Assembly (NCBI RefSeq): GCF_016863515.1
Contig: NZ_BOPA01000025.1
Location: 1-64,000, forward strand
Source of the DNA: Micromonospora gifhornensis
GTDB taxonomy: Bacteria > Actinomycetota > Actinomycetes > Mycobacteriales > Micromonosporaceae
Reading direction: 5' to 3'
Length of the DNA stretch: 64,000 bases
Part shown: one piece after another, positions 27,894 to 37,552 of the stretch
Position numbering within the stretch: the first letter of the stretch is position 1
Layout of the letters: each line of letters begins with the position of its first letter
Position numbers and translations under genes: made by a program
The notes under the pieces: generated by a model
What the model saw: the letters and a program-made list of their open reading frames with translations, nothing else
Databases searched by the model: none
What the model was told of the DNA's origin: nothing

Positions 27894-29095
27894 CGCGGTA
27901 CTCCGTTGTGCAGGACCTGGCGGATCAGTGGCACCCCCGGCCGGTAGGCCAGGTGCAGGTGGGACGGGGCGTCGAGGATGATCAGGTCGGCCCGGGCGCC
28001 GGGCCGCAGCACCCCGATGTCGCCGCGGCGCAGCGCCCGCGCGCCACCGGCGGTCGCCGCCCACACCGCCTCCGCCGGGGTCATCTGCATCTCGCGTACG
28101 GCAAGCGCGATGCAGAACGGCATCGAGGAGGTGTACGACGAGCCGGGGTTGCAGTCGGTGGCCAGCGCCACCGTGACACCGGCGTCGAGCAGTCGGCGGG
28201 CGTCCGGGTAGGGCGACCGGGTGGAGAACTCGGCACCCGGCAGCAGGGTCGCGACGGTGGTGGTGTGTCCGCCGTCGTGGCACATGCAGTCGAACCGGGT
28301 CGAGGCCAGCGCGTCGATGTCGGCGTCGGTCAGGTGGGTGCAGTGGTCCACGCTTGCCGCGTCCAACTCCACCCCGAGCTGCACCCCCGGGCCGGGGCCG
28401 AGCTGGTTGGCGTGCACCCGTACGCCGAGCCCCAGGGCCTGTCCACAGGCGAGGATCGCGCGGGCGTGGTCGGCGTCGAAGGCGCCCCGTTCGCAGAACA
28501 CGTCGATCCAGCGGGCGTACGGCGCGGCGGCGACAAGCATCGGCCCGCACACCAGCCCGACGTACTCGTCGGGACGGTCGGCGTACTCGGCGGGAACCAC
28601 GTGCGCGCCGAGGAATGTGGTCTCCCTGCTGACCTCGGCGGCGATCCGCAGCGAGCGGGCCTCGTCGGCGACAGTCAGGCCGTACCCACTCTTGATCTCG
28701 ATCGTGGTGGTGCCCTGCCGCAACGCCTCGGCGCGCAGCCGGCGCACGGTGGCGCGCAGTTCGTCGTCGGAGGCGGCGCGGGTGGCGCGCACAGTGGTCC
28801 GGATGCCGCCGCCGGTGTACGGCTGCCCGGCCATCCGGGCGGCGAATTCGGCGGCCCGGTCCCCGGCGAAGACCAGATGGGCGTGGCTGTCCACGAAGCC
28901 GGGCAGCACCGCCGCGCCCTCGGCGTCGATGCGTCGGTCGGCGGCCGGAGCGTCGCCGGTCGGACCGACCCAGACCACCTCGCCCTGCTCGACGAGCACC
29001 GCCGCGCGTCGCTGGATGCCCAGCGGCCCGCCCTCACCCGTGCCCGCCACATTGGTGACCAGCTCACCGATGTTGTACACCAGCAGACTAACCAC
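27890..29095 (-). CDS. hutI: Imidazolonepropionase
   Basis: 401 residues. Metal-dependent amidohydrolase opening imidazolonepropionate to formiminoglutamate. Zinc motif [16 protein letters not shown], then [13 protein letters not shown], later His in GVRVHANQL and Asp in [14 protein letters not shown] are all present. Overlaps hutF (8 nt) upstream and hutH (4 nt) downstream. Confidence 0.95.
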   Translation of the reverse strand: MVSLLVYNIGELVTNVAGTGEGGPLGIQRRAAVLVEQGEVVWVGPTGDAPAADRRIDAEGAAVLPGFVDSHAHLVFAGDRAAEFAARMAGQPYTGGGIRTTVRATRAASDDELRATVRRLRAEALRQGTTTIEIKSGYGLTVADEARSLRIAAEVSRETTFLGAHVVPAEYADRPDEYVGLVCGPMLVAAAPYARWIDVFCERGAFDADHARAILACGQALGLGVRVHANQLGPGPGVQLGVELDAASVDHCTHLTDADIDALASTRFDCMCHDGGHTTTVATLLPGAEFSTRSPYPDARRLLDAGVTVALATDCNPGSSYTSSMPFCIALAVREMQMTPAEAVWAATAGGARALRRGDIGVLRPGARADLIILDAPSHLHLAYRPGVPLIRQVLHNGVPR

Positions 29096-30449
29096 CAGTC
29101 ACCTCCGCCATGGCGTCAGCGAGTTCCTGGGGGACGTCGACGGTGAGGTGGTGGCCGTCGCGGACCAGGACCCGGCCGTCCACCACCACCTGGGTGACGT
29201 CGGCGGCGCCGGCGGCGAACCAGAGCCCGGCCGGGGCGACCCCGGCGGTGCGTACGCTGTCCAGCCGCACGGTGACCAGGTCGGCGCGGCCACCGACGGC
29301 GATCCGCCCGGCGTCGGTCCAGCCCAGCGCGGCATGTCCGGCCGCGCTCGCCGCGTGCAACAGCTCCGCCGGGGCGAAGTGCCCCCGCTTGCGGGTGCGC
29401 AGCCGTTCGTCCAACTCGACCGCGCGGGCCTCCTCGAACGGGTCGATCACGGCGTGACTGTCGCTGCCCAGGCTGAGCGGAATGCCGGCGTCGGCCATCC
29501 GGCGGGCCGGGCCGATGCCGTCGGCGAGGTCCCGTTCGGTGGTGGGGCAGAGGCAGACCCCGGTCCGGCTCTCCCCGAGCAGGCCGACGTCGCCGCTGGT
29601 CGGGTGGGTGGCGTGCACCGCCGTGGTGGCGGGGCCGAGCACGCCGTGGTCGGCCAGCAACCCGGTCGGGGTACGCCCGTGCACCGCCCGGCAGGCGTCG
29701 TTCTCCGCCGGCTGCTCCGACAGGTGCACGTGCAGCGGCGCGTCCCGTCGGTGCGCCCAGCCGGCCACCGTGGCGAGCTGCTCGGCGGGCACCGCGCGCA
29801 CCGAGTGGATCGCCGCGCCGAGCCGGGCGTGCCTGCCGTCGGGGGTGAACGCGGAGACCCGGTCGGCCCAGCGCAACGCGTCACCGTCACCGAAACGCAG
29901 CTGCGACCCGGTCAACGGTTGACCATCCACTGTGGCGGTCAGGTAGCAGGTGTCCAGCAGGGTCAGCCGGATCCCGGCGTGCGCCGCCGCCTCGACCAGC
30001 GCCGCACTCATCGCGTTCGGATCGTCGTACGGGGTGCCGCCGGCACCGTGGTGCAGGTAGTGGAACTCGCCCACGCAGGTGATCCCGGCCAGGGCCATCT
30101 CGGCGTAGACCGCCCGCGCCAACGCCAGGTAGGAGTCCGGGTTCAGGTGGGCGGTCACCGCGTACATCTGGTCGCGCCAGCTCCAGAAGTCACCGCGCCC
30201 ACCGTGGGTGTGCCCGCGCAGTGCCCGGTGGAAGGCGTGCGAGTGGGTGTTGGCCAGTCCGGGCAGGGTCACCCCCGGCAGCCGGACGGCGTCGGCCAGC
30301 ACGTCGACCCCGGCGTCCGGCGGGCCGCCCGGCGACAGCGGCGTGACTGCGGTGATCCGGCCGTTGACCGTCTCGATCAACACCTCCGGGGTCGGCGCGG
30401 CCCGCTCGGGCAACCAGGCGTACTCGGCGAGCCAACGCGTCGTCGTCAT
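29088..30449 (-). CDS. hutF: Formimidoylglutamate deiminase
   Basis: 453 residues. Converts formiminoglutamate to N-formylglutamate plus ammonia. Amidohydrolase motifs: [17 protein letters not shown] (zinc), [24 protein letters not shown] and [17 protein letters not shown]. Its presence means this organism uses the two-step formylglutamate branch rather than direct formamide release. Overlaps the M20 gene by 4 nt. Confidence 0.94.
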   Translation of the reverse strand: MTTTRWLAEYAWLPERAAPTPEVLIETVNGRITAVTPLSPGGPPDAGVDVLADAVRLPGVTLPGLANTHSHAFHRALRGHTHGGRGDFWSWRDQMYAVTAHLNPDSYLALARAVYAEMALAGITCVGEFHYLHHGAGGTPYDDPNAMSAALVEAAAHAGIRLTLLDTCYLTATVDGQPLTGSQLRFGDGDALRWADRVSAFTPDGRHARLGAAIHSVRAVPAEQLATVAGWAHRRDAPLHVHLSEQPAENDACRAVHGRTPTGLLADHGVLGPATTAVHATHPTSGDVGLLGESRTGVCLCPTTERDLADGIGPARRMADAGIPLSLGSDSHAVIDPFEEARAVELDERLRTRKRGHFAPAELLHAASAAGHAALGWTDAGRIAVGGRADLVTVRLDSVRTAGVAPAGLWFAAGAADVTQVVVDGRVLVRDGHHLTVDVPQELADAMAEVTGG

Positions 30450-31663
30450 CGGGTCAGCTCCTTCAACACCCGAGCCAGGGCGGCCACCCCGGCGGCGCAG
30501 TCGACGTCGTCGGCCGACTCGGCGGGGGAGTGCGACACCCCCGTCGGGTTGCGTACGAAGAGCATCGCCGTCGGTACGTGCGCCGCCAGCACCCCCGCGT
30601 CGTGGCCCGCGCCGGTGGGCAGCACCGGGGCGTCCAGCAGCCGGGCCAGCCGGTCGGTCAGCCCGTTGTCGAAGGACACCAGCGGGGTCGCCGACTCCTC
30701 GGTCAGGGTGATCTCGGTGCCGTCGCGGCGGGCCCGCTCGACAGCCTTGGTGTGGACCGCCTCGACCAGGCCGGTGAGCGTCTCCGGTTCGGCGGCGCGG
30801 GCGTCCAGCCAGCCGGTGACCCGCGACGGGATGGCGTTCGTGGCGTTCGGTTCGACCGTCACCCGGCCGACCGTGGCGTGCGCGTCGCGCAGCCGGGCCT
30901 CCTTGTTGGCGGCGAGCACCGTGAACGCGTACGTGAGCATGGGATCGCGGCGGTCGGCCATCCGGGTCGTACCGGCGTGGTTGCCCTCGCCGGTGACGTC
31001 GAAGCGCCAGCGGCCGTGCGGCCAGATCGCGGTGGCCACCGCGACCGGCGCGTCCTGCTCGACGAGCGCGCGGCCCTGCTCCACGTGCAGTTCCACGAAG
31101 GTGCCGAAGCGGCCCAGCAGCGTCGGGTCGCCGCCCGTCGGCCGGGCACCCAACGCCTCGGCGAAGCTCACCCCGGCCGCGTCGCGCAACGCGCCCGCCC
31201 GCTCGACGTCGATCTGCCCGGTGAGCAGCCGCGACCCCAGGCAGGGTACGCCGAAGCGGGCCCCCTCCTCCTCGACGAACGCGGCGACGACAAGCGGCCG
31301 GGACGGGGTGACCCCGGCCGCGCGCAGCTCGTCCACGGCCAGCCAGGCGCTGACGATGCCGAGCGGCCCGTCGTACGCCCCGCCGTGCGGCACCGAGTCG
31401 AAGTGGCTGCCGGTCAACACGGCGTCACCCGCGTCCGGGTCACCCCACCAGGCGAACAGGTTGCCGTTGCCGTCCTCGGTGACCGGCATGCCCCGCTCGT
31501 CGGCCTGCGTCCGGAACCACTCCCGTAGCCGCAGCTCCGGCTCGGTGAGGGCGTAGCGCAGGTAGCCGCCGCTGCGCGGGTCACGGCCGATCGGCGCGAT
31601 CTCGTCCCACAGCGTGCGGAACCTGTTAAGAAGGGGCCCTTCCTCTACCGTATGCGTTAACAA
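30446..31663 (-). CDS. M20-family amidohydrolase, probable alternative N-formylglutamate deformylase
   Basis: 405 residues, allantoate-amidohydrolase/carbamoylase type. Metal ligands in [18 protein letters not shown] and [10 protein letters not shown]; dimer-domain [16 protein letters not shown]-terminal TGAGHDAG and GVSHSPAE. No hutG is present, and this gene sits between hutU and hutF, so it probably hydrolyses N-formylglutamate (inference from context). The only usable start is TTG 31663, followed by a rare TTA codon; ribosome site, start and first 13 codons all lie in a repeated DNA element. Confidence 0.82.
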   Translation of the reverse strand: MLTHTVEEGPLLNRFRTLWDEIAPIGRDPRSGGYLRYALTEPELRLREWFRTQADERGMPVTEDGNGNLFAWWGDPDAGDAVLTGSHFDSVPHGGAYDGPLGIVSAWLAVDELRAAGVTPSRPLVVAAFVEEEGARFGVPCLGSRLLTGQIDVERAGALRDAAGVSFAEALGARPTGGDPTLLGRFGTFVELHVEQGRALVEQDAPVAVATAIWPHGRWRFDVTGEGNHAGTTRMADRRDPMLTYAFTVLAANKEARLRDAHATVGRVTVEPNATNAIPSRVTGWLDARAAEPETLTGLVEAVHTKAVERARRDGTEITLTEESATPLVSFDNGLTDRLARLLDAPVLPTGAGHDAGVLAAHVPTAMLFVRNPTGVSHSPAESADDVDCAAGVAALARVLKELTR

Positions 31664-31675
31664 GGGGCCCCTCCT
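31625..31675. repeat. Duplicated GGGGCCC palindromic element at the hutU end
   Basis: Two 20-bp copies, GTTAAGAAGGGGCCCTTCCT at 31625-31644 and GTTAACAAGGGGCCCCTCCT at 31656-31675 (18/20 identical, 31 bp apart). On the minus strand the block encodes the last residues and TAA stop of hutU, AAGGAGG, and the TTG start region of the M20 gene. Confidence 0.9.
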
Positions 31676-33318
31676 TGCTCCGCCATCGGGATGCGGACGT
31701 CGGTGTGCGGGGTGGGGTAGCCGGCGTCGACGTGCCGGATCACTCCCATCGCCGGGTCGTTGGTGAGCACCCGCTCGATCTTCTGCCCGGCCAGCGCGCT
31801 GCCGTCGGCCACACAGACCTGACCGGCGTGGATGGAGCGGCCGATGCCCACCCCGCCGCCGTGGTGGATGGACACCCAGGACGCGCCGCTGGCGGTGTTG
31901 ACGAGCGCGTTGAGCAGCGGCCAGTCGGCGATCGCGTCCGAGCCGTCGGCCATCGCCTCGGTCTCCCGGTAGGGGCTGGCGACGCTGCCGCAGTCCAGGT
32001 GGTCCCGGCCGATCACCACGGGGGCGCTCAGCTCACCCGAGGCGACCATCTCGTTGAACCGTACGCCCGCCTTGTCGCGTTCGCCGTAGCCGAGCCAGCA
32101 GATCCGGGCCGGCAGGCCCTGGAAGGCCACCCGCTCACCGGCCAACCGGATCCACCGAGCGAGGGACTCGTTCTCCGGGAACAGGTCGAGGATGGCCCGG
32201 TCGGTGGCGGCGATGTCGGCCGGGTCGCCGGAGAGCGCCGCCCACCGGAACGGTCCCTTGCCCTCGCAGAACAACGGCCGGATGTACGCCGGCACGAAGC
32301 CGGGGAAGTCGAAGGCCCGCTCGTACCCGCCGAGGCGGGCCTCGCCCCGGATCGAGTTGCCGTAGTCGAAGACCTCCGCACCGGCGTCGAGGAAGCCCAC
32401 CATCGCCTCGACGTGCCGGGCCATCGACTCCCGAGCCCGGTCGGTGAACTCGGCAGGCTTGGCCGCCGCGTAGTCCCGCGCGTCGTCCAACTCCACCCCC
32501 ACCGGCAGGTACGACAGCGGGTCGTGGGCGCTTGTCTGGTCGGTGACGATGTCGACAGGTACGCCCCGACGCAGCAGCTCGGGGAAGACGGTGGCGGCGT
32601 TGCCGACCACGCCGACGCTGAGCGCCCGACGGTCCCGTTTCGCCGCGAGCACCCGCTGCACCGCGTCGTCCAGGTCGTCGGCGACCTCGTCCAGGTAGCG
32701 GTCGTGCACCCGGCGATCCAGCCGGCTGCGGTCGACGTCCACGATCAGGCACACGCCGCCGTTCATGGTCACCGCCAGCGGCTGCGCGCCGCCCATCCCG
32801 CCGCAGCCGCCGGTCAGGGTCAGCGTGCCGGCCAGGGTGTCGTCGAAGCGCTTGGCGGCCACCGCCGCGAACGTCTCGTAGGTGCCCTGGAGGATGCCCT
32901 GGGTGCCGATGTAGATCCACGATCCGGCGGTCATCTGGCCGTACATGGTCAGCCCGAGCTGCTCCAGCCGGCGGAACTCCGGCCAGGTGGCCCAGTCACC
33001 GACCAGGTTCGAGTTGGCCAGCAGCACCCGGGGCGCCCACTCGTGGGTCCGCATCACCCCGACCGGCCGGCCCGACTGCACAAGCATGGTCTCGTCGTCA
33101 CGCAGGTCGGTAAGCGTGCGCACCAGGGCGTGGTACGACGGCCAGTCCCGCGCGGCCTTCCCGGTGCCGCCGTAGACGACCAGGTCGTCCGGGCGCTCGG
33201 CGACCTGCGGGTCGAGGTTGTTCATCAGCATCCGCAGGGCCGCCTCCTGCGGCCAACCACGGGCGGTGCGTTTCTGGCCTCGGGCGGCCCGGACAGGGCC
33301 GGGGGCTGTGTGGGTCAT
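31657..33318 (-). CDS. hutU: Urocanate hydratase
   Basis: 553 residues. NAD-dependent conversion of urocanate to imidazolonepropionate. Signature [19 protein letters not shown] for [32 protein letters not shown] and [17 protein letters not shown] are intact. Its last residues (EQGGAPC) are encoded by a repeat element, so the natural C-terminus may have been replaced. Starts 13 nt after the regulator stop. Confidence 0.96.
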   Translation of the reverse strand: MTHTAPGPVRAARGQKRTARGWPQEAALRMLMNNLDPQVAERPDDLVVYGGTGKAARDWPSYHALVRTLTDLRDDETMLVQSGRPVGVMRTHEWAPRVLLANSNLVGDWATWPEFRRLEQLGLTMYGQMTAGSWIYIGTQGILQGTYETFAAVAAKRFDDTLAGTLTLTGGCGGMGGAQPLAVTMNGGVCLIVDVDRSRLDRRVHDRYLDEVADDLDDAVQRVLAAKRDRRALSVGVVGNAATVFPELLRRGVPVDIVTDQTSAHDPLSYLPVGVELDDARDYAAAKPAEFTDRARESMARHVEAMVGFLDAGAEVFDYGNSIRGEARLGGYERAFDFPGFVPAYIRPLFCEGKGPFRWAALSGDPADIAATDRAILDLFPENESLARWIRLAGERVAFQGLPARICWLGYGERDKAGVRFNEMVASGELSAPVVIGRDHLDCGSVASPYRETEAMADGSDAIADWPLLNALVNTASGASWVSIHHGGGVGIGRSIHAGQVCVADGSALAGQKIERVLTNDPAMGVIRHVDAGYPTPHTDVRIPMAEQGGAPC

Positions 33319-33331
33319 GGTGTGTCTCCTC

Positions 33332-34180
33332 CTAACCGAGGAACAACTGGCGACGGGCGGCGGAGGCTTCGAACGCCTCCAACCGCCGCTGGGTTTCGGC
33401 CGGAGCGGCGTCGCAGATCGCCTGGAGCAGCACCATGGCCAGGGTCATCGGGGCGGTGTGCAGGTCGAACACGAGTTGGGTGCCGACCGCGGCGGGCAGC
33501 ACCACATCGGCGAGTTCGGCCGCCGGGCTGACCGGCGAGTCGGTGATCGCGACGACGGTGAGCCCGGCGGCGCGCGCCTCGCGCAACGCGTCCAGGGTCT
33601 CCCGGGGATAGCGGGGCAGCACCAGGGCCAGCAGGGCGCTCGCCCCGGCCTCGGCGGCCTGTTCGATGCGGTCGGTGAGCAGGCTGCCCCCGTCGTCGAG
33701 CACCCGCACGTCCGGGTGCACCTTTGCGGCGAAGTACGCGAAGTACGCGGCCAGCGGGGCGGCGGCCCGCAGGCCGAGCACCGGCAGGGGGCGACTGGCG
33801 GCCAGGAGTCGACCGGTCTCGGCCAACCGTTCCCGGTCGGTGAGCTGCTCGGCGAGCCGGTCCAGGTTGCCGATCTCGGCGCGTACCGCCTGTTGGAGTT
33901 CGTTGCCGGCGGTGGCCGGGCCGGGCGCGGCGGCGGTGAGTTCGCGCAGCCGCCGCCGCAGCGCGGGATAGCCGTCGTGGCCCAGCGCGACGGCGAAGCG
34001 GGTGACCGACGGCTGGCTGACGCCGGCCAACTCGGCGACCTCGGCGGCGGAGAGGTAGCCGACGGCGGGGGCGTGCTGCACCAGGCAGTGCGCGATGCGT
34101 CGCTGGGTCGGGGTGAGTCGGACGCCGTCGAACAGGCCGACCACCCGCTCGGTCGGCGCCATGGCAGCCCCTTCATTCAT
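33332..34180 (-). CDS. MurR/RpiR-family transcriptional regulator of the hut operon
   Basis: 282 residues. N-terminal winged helix ([26 protein letters not shown]) and C-terminal SIS phosphosugar-type domain (about 120-250: [36 protein letters not shown]). It is the first gene of the operon and lies 13 nt before hutU, so it very likely controls itself and hut. Starts at ATG 34180 or 34162. AT-rich DNA just upstream (34181-34215) is the probable promoter and operator. Confidence 0.88.
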   Translation of the reverse strand: MNEGAAMAPTERVVGLFDGVRLTPTQRRIAHCLVQHAPAVGYLSAAEVAELAGVSQPSVTRFAVALGHDGYPALRRRLRELTAAAPGPATAGNELQQAVRAEIGNLDRLAEQLTDRERLAETGRLLAASRPLPVLGLRAAAPLAAYFAYFAAKVHPDVRVLDDGGSLLTDRIEQAAEAGASALLALVLPRYPRETLDALREARAAGLTVVAITDSPVSPAAELADVVLPAAVGTQLVFDLHTAPMTLAMVLLQAICDAAPAETQRRLEAFEASAARRQLFLG

Positions 34181-34345
34181 TCCGAGACTCTATGCATCAA
34201 AACTTTCAGCAGGCAAGTGGTCGAACTCATTGCCCGCCGGTGAGCTGCGTATTCGTGGCGATGTCCCTGGGTGCGGTCACCGGCGGCCAGGCTGACGTGC
34301 GATGGCTCGGTAGGATCCGCACGGCGGTTGAGCAGAGGAGTTGCC

Positions 34346-36229
34346 ATGCAACCGGACGGCCCCTACCGGTACACCCATCTGCTGGGTGGATCGCCGGTCG
34401 GCAAAGCCTGGGCGGCCCTCGACCAGCAGGGCCGGTTCGTGACCGTCGCCGTCCTGGACGCCACTGTGGCCGCCGCCCCCGGCTGGCGGGAGGCCTTCGC
34501 CGGGATCGTCAACCACCTCGCCCAGACCCCCGGCGGAACCCCCTTCGTGTACGCCGACTTCTCGGCGGCCGCCCCGTGGGTCGCGTACGGCCCGGAAGCC
34601 GGCCCGGCGGCGGAGAAGCTGTTCCGAGCGCTCAACGTGGAATACACGCCGGCACCCACGTCCGGGCCGCCCGTTTCCGCTCCGCCGACCCCGGAACCCT
34701 CTCCCGCCGTCCCACAACAGTTCCCCGCCCCTGCACAGCCGACCTCCGGTGTCCCTGCGTCGGTCTCCGGTGCTCCTGCGTCGGTGTCCGGCATGCCCCA
34801 GTCGCCGACGCCTGTCGGACCGACGTCCTTTCCCGGGCAGCAGGCGCCGTTCCTCGCGTACCCGGTGTCGGGCAGTCCCGTCCCGGCGCCCGATTCCGCC
34901 CCGCCCAGCGGTGCCCTGGTGTCGGCGTTTCCGTCCACGCCGAACGAGCCGGCGCCCGCAGACCCCTTCGCGGCACCGGCCCGCCGGATCAAGCCCTCGG
35001 AGACCCGGCGGAGTCCCGTCGGGCTGCTGGTCGGAATCGCCGCACTGGTGCTCGTCGTCCTCGCCGCCGCCGGCGGCCTGTTCGTCTGGGTGGGTTCGAC
35101 CGGCAGCGACAAGGCCACACCGCCGCCCTACACCCACGAGGAACGAGCGGTGGCGATCGCTGCTCCAGCTCTGGTCTATGTAGAGGTCGTGGTGACCGGG
35201 TACCTGCGGGACAAGAGTTCCGGTACGCCACTGCGGGCGGCACCCGTCACCTTCAAACGGCGCTGCAGCGGATTCGTCGTCCAGGCCGACGGGCACGCGT
35301 TCACCAACGGTCTCTGCGTACGGCCGGCGGCGGACACCGCGCGACAGAACGCGCTGTACTCCCTGGGTCGGACGCTTATCGAGGAGGGTGAGCTCGACTC
35401 CGCCGACCTCGACGACTTCGTGGCGAAGCGGCTCAACGCCACGGTTCTCGGCGGCGTAGGTGCCGACCAGGAACCGGAGGTACGGCTGTTCGGCCAGTTC
35501 AACGTGGCAAAGGGCAACGTCACCGAGAGCCCGGCGATCCCAGGCGAGATCGTCCGGACGTGGGAGCCCGAGCTGGGTAACGTCGCCCTCGTCAAGTTCG
35601 CCAAGCAGGATCTGCCGGTCGCCGAACTGAACGCGGCAGCCGATGTCCAGCAGGGCGCATCGTTGTTCACGCTCGGCTACGCCACGAGCGAGCGTGACCC
35701 GCTCACCGCCTCGTACGCCATCGCCTCGAAGCCGGTCACGGTGCTCGGCTCCGGCAGCGTCGGCGCCGTCTCCGGATACCGGGTCACCGACGATGTCGGC
35801 ATCCACTCCCGTGGCGGCATGGTTATCGACTCCGGCGGCCGGGTGGCGGGAATCCTGGACAACGACCGGGAACTCCCCGACGGGGCGAACCGGGCGGTCG
35901 TACCCGCGGCGACCCTGGCCGGGATGCTCACCGACGCCGGCGTCAGCAACGCCCTCGGCCCGGTCGACACGGGGTACCGGAGTGGCCTCGACGCCTACTT
36001 CGGCGGCCGGTACGCGGACGCCATCGCCCACTTCGACGCGGTTCCCGACGACTCGCCCGCGAAACTGATCGCTCAGGACTACCGCCAGAAGGCGGCCGAC
36101 CGGCAGCAGATCGAAGGGCAGGGCGGGGGCTCGGCCCGCACGGTGGGGCTGGTCGCCGCCCTGGGTGGGGCGTTGGTCGGCGCGCTCATCCTTTTCTTGA
36201 TCATGGTGGCGAGGAGACGGATGCGGTAG
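34346..36229 (+). CDS. Membrane protein with kinase-N-lobe-like and degenerate trypsin-like domains
   Basis: 627 residues from ATG 34346 (CAGAGGAG upstream). Residues about 8-85 resemble the N-lobe of a Ser/Thr kinase (YRYTHLLGGSPVGKAWAALD, then VTVAVLD) but lack the VAIK lysine, and the C-lobe is absent. A Pro-rich linker (100-215) with repeated VSGAPASV follows, then a TM at about 223-250, a trypsin-like domain (about 265-540) and a C-terminal TM at about 599-620. At the usual catalytic His site the sequence reads FTNGLCV, and at the Ser site HSRGGMV, so protease activity is unlikely. A TPR-like stretch precedes the last TM. Confidence 0.75.
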   Translation: MQPDGPYRYTHLLGGSPVGKAWAALDQQGRFVTVAVLDATVAAAPGWREAFAGIVNHLAQTPGGTPFVYADFSAAAPWVAYGPEAGPAAEKLFRALNVEYTPAPTSGPPVSAPPTPEPSPAVPQQFPAPAQPTSGVPASVSGAPASVSGMPQSPTPVGPTSFPGQQAPFLAYPVSGSPVPAPDSAPPSGALVSAFPSTPNEPAPADPFAAPARRIKPSETRRSPVGLLVGIAALVLVVLAAAGGLFVWVGSTGSDKATPPPYTHEERAVAIAAPALVYVEVVVTGYLRDKSSGTPLRAAPVTFKRRCSGFVVQADGHAFTNGLCVRPAADTARQNALYSLGRTLIEEGELDSADLDDFVAKRLNATVLGGVGADQEPEVRLFGQFNVAKGNVTESPAIPGEIVRTWEPELGNVALVKFAKQDLPVAELNAAADVQQGASLFTLGYATSERDPLTASYAIASKPVTVLGSGSVGAVSGYRVTDDVGIHSRGGMVIDSGGRVAGILDNDRELPDGANRAVVPAATLAGMLTDAGVSNALGPVDTGYRSGLDAYFGGRYADAIAHFDAVPDDSPAKLIAQDYRQKAADRQQIEGQGGGSARTVGLVAALGGALVGALILFLIMVARRRMR

Positions 36230-36294
36230 TGACCGGTCGATGACGACCGATCACTGGCAGCGCCGGGCGAGGAGCCGTGGCAGTCGGCTGTGGA

Positions 36295-37551
36295 TCACAG
36301 GCTGACGCGGAACAGCGGCAGTGGTGTCGGCTGGTAGCCGCCGAGGTACTGCGCCGGATCAGCGTGCAGTACGGAGCCGATGAGCGTTCCGACGACGTCT
36401 CGAAAGTCCATCGTCGCCTTCAGATCACCATCGTCGAGATCGGTGAGGCTCGGCTGTTCCCCGTACCGGCCGCCGGCCACTGCGGGGCCCAGCACGAAGA
36501 CGGGACCGGCGGTGCCGTGGTCGGTGCCGTCCGAGGCGTTGGCCCTGACCCTGCGACCGAACTCGCTGTACACCAGGACTGTCACCCGTCGACCGGCCTT
36601 CGTCACGGCCAGCCGTTGCACGAAGGCCGACAGCGCCTCGTCGAGCTGCTTCAACAGCCACTCCTGCCCGACCAACTCGTCGGCGTGGGTGTCGAAGCCG
36701 CCCAGGCTGACCGAGTAGACCCGGGTGGGGACGCCTGCCTCGACGCACCGGGTGACGAGCGCGAGCTGGGCAGCCAGCGCACTCGCACCACCTGTCGCGG
36801 TCGCCGGCAGAGGCGGGAGTCCCGCCGCGTCCGGTGGCAGATCGGCCTGCGCGGCCTGGCGGACGATCTCGTCCGCGCGGAGGAAGTCCCGGTAGGACTC
36901 GGCCGCGCGCAGGTGCAGCGATGATTCACCGCTCTGCGCCTGACCGAGGGCGGCAACGGTGTCGGCATCGATGCCGGGCGGCAGGTGCAACCCGTCCACC
37001 GAGACGCAGGCGCCGACCCGGGTCTCGCCGACGAGCAAGGGCGGCAGCACCGGCTCGAAGCTCACCGCTGCCTCGGGAGGGGCGTCGACACCGTCGAGCC
37101 AGCGGCCCACCCAGCCGGTCGCCACGGGGGCCTGTGGCGAGGCCGTCTGCCAGATGTCCATCGAACGGAAGTGACTGCGATCCGGGCGGGGATACCCGAC
37201 ACCGAGCACGATCGCCAACTGCTGTCGGTCCCAGATTCGCTTGAGTCCGGGAAGCACCGGATTCAGGCCGAGCGAGTCGTCGAGTGCCAGCACCCGCTCG
37301 GGCTCGTACGCCAGCTCCGGTCGTGCCGAGTGGTAGGCCGCGTCAGCGTAGGGGACGACGGTGTTCAGCCCGTCATTGCCACCGTAGAGAGTGATCACGA
37401 CCAGCTTGTCACCCCCGCCGGCCGCCTCCGGGTCGTCCTCGCCGGCCGTGTCGAGCAGCCGGGCCAGGCCCATTCCGCCGGTGGCGAGTGCGGCGGCGCC
37501 ACCGGCCGCGGCGGAGGCCAGCAGGAACCTGCGTCGGGTCACCGTGTCCAT
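36295..37551 (-). CDS. DUF1501 exported protein
   Basis: 418 residues with a Tat signal (TRRRFLLASAAAGGAAALA). DUF1501 proteins are sulfatase-superfamily relatives; LVVITLYGGNDGLNTVVPYAD, VLVYSEFGRRVRAN and DHGTAGPVFVLG are the family motifs. Always found with DUF1800, as here: the partner ends 1 nt upstream. Function unknown; exported folded and likely metal-binding. Convergent with the pseudo-enzyme gene. Confidence 0.9.
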   Translation of the reverse strand: MDTVTRRRFLLASAAAGGAAALATGGMGLARLLDTAGEDDPEAAGGGDKLVVITLYGGNDGLNTVVPYADAAYHSARPELAYEPERVLALDDSLGLNPVLPGLKRIWDRQQLAIVLGVGYPRPDRSHFRSMDIWQTASPQAPVATGWVGRWLDGVDAPPEAAVSFEPVLPPLLVGETRVGACVSVDGLHLPPGIDADTVAALGQAQSGESSLHLRAAESYRDFLRADEIVRQAAQADLPPDAAGLPPLPATATGGASALAAQLALVTRCVEAGVPTRVYSVSLGGFDTHADELVGQEWLLKQLDEALSAFVQRLAVTKAGRRVTVLVYSEFGRRVRANASDGTDHGTAGPVFVLGPAVAGGRYGEQPSLTDLDDGDLKATMDFRDVVGTLIGSVLHADPAQYLGGYQPTPLPLFRVSL

Positions 37552-37552
37552 C

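Noticed and set aside
28221-31556. 1111-codon open frame on the plus strand across the hut genes
   Set aside because: It is antisense to hutI, hutF and the M20 gene, which all have clear motifs. High GC leaves long empty frames opposite real genes; its translation is Ser/Arg/Pro-rich and matches no family.
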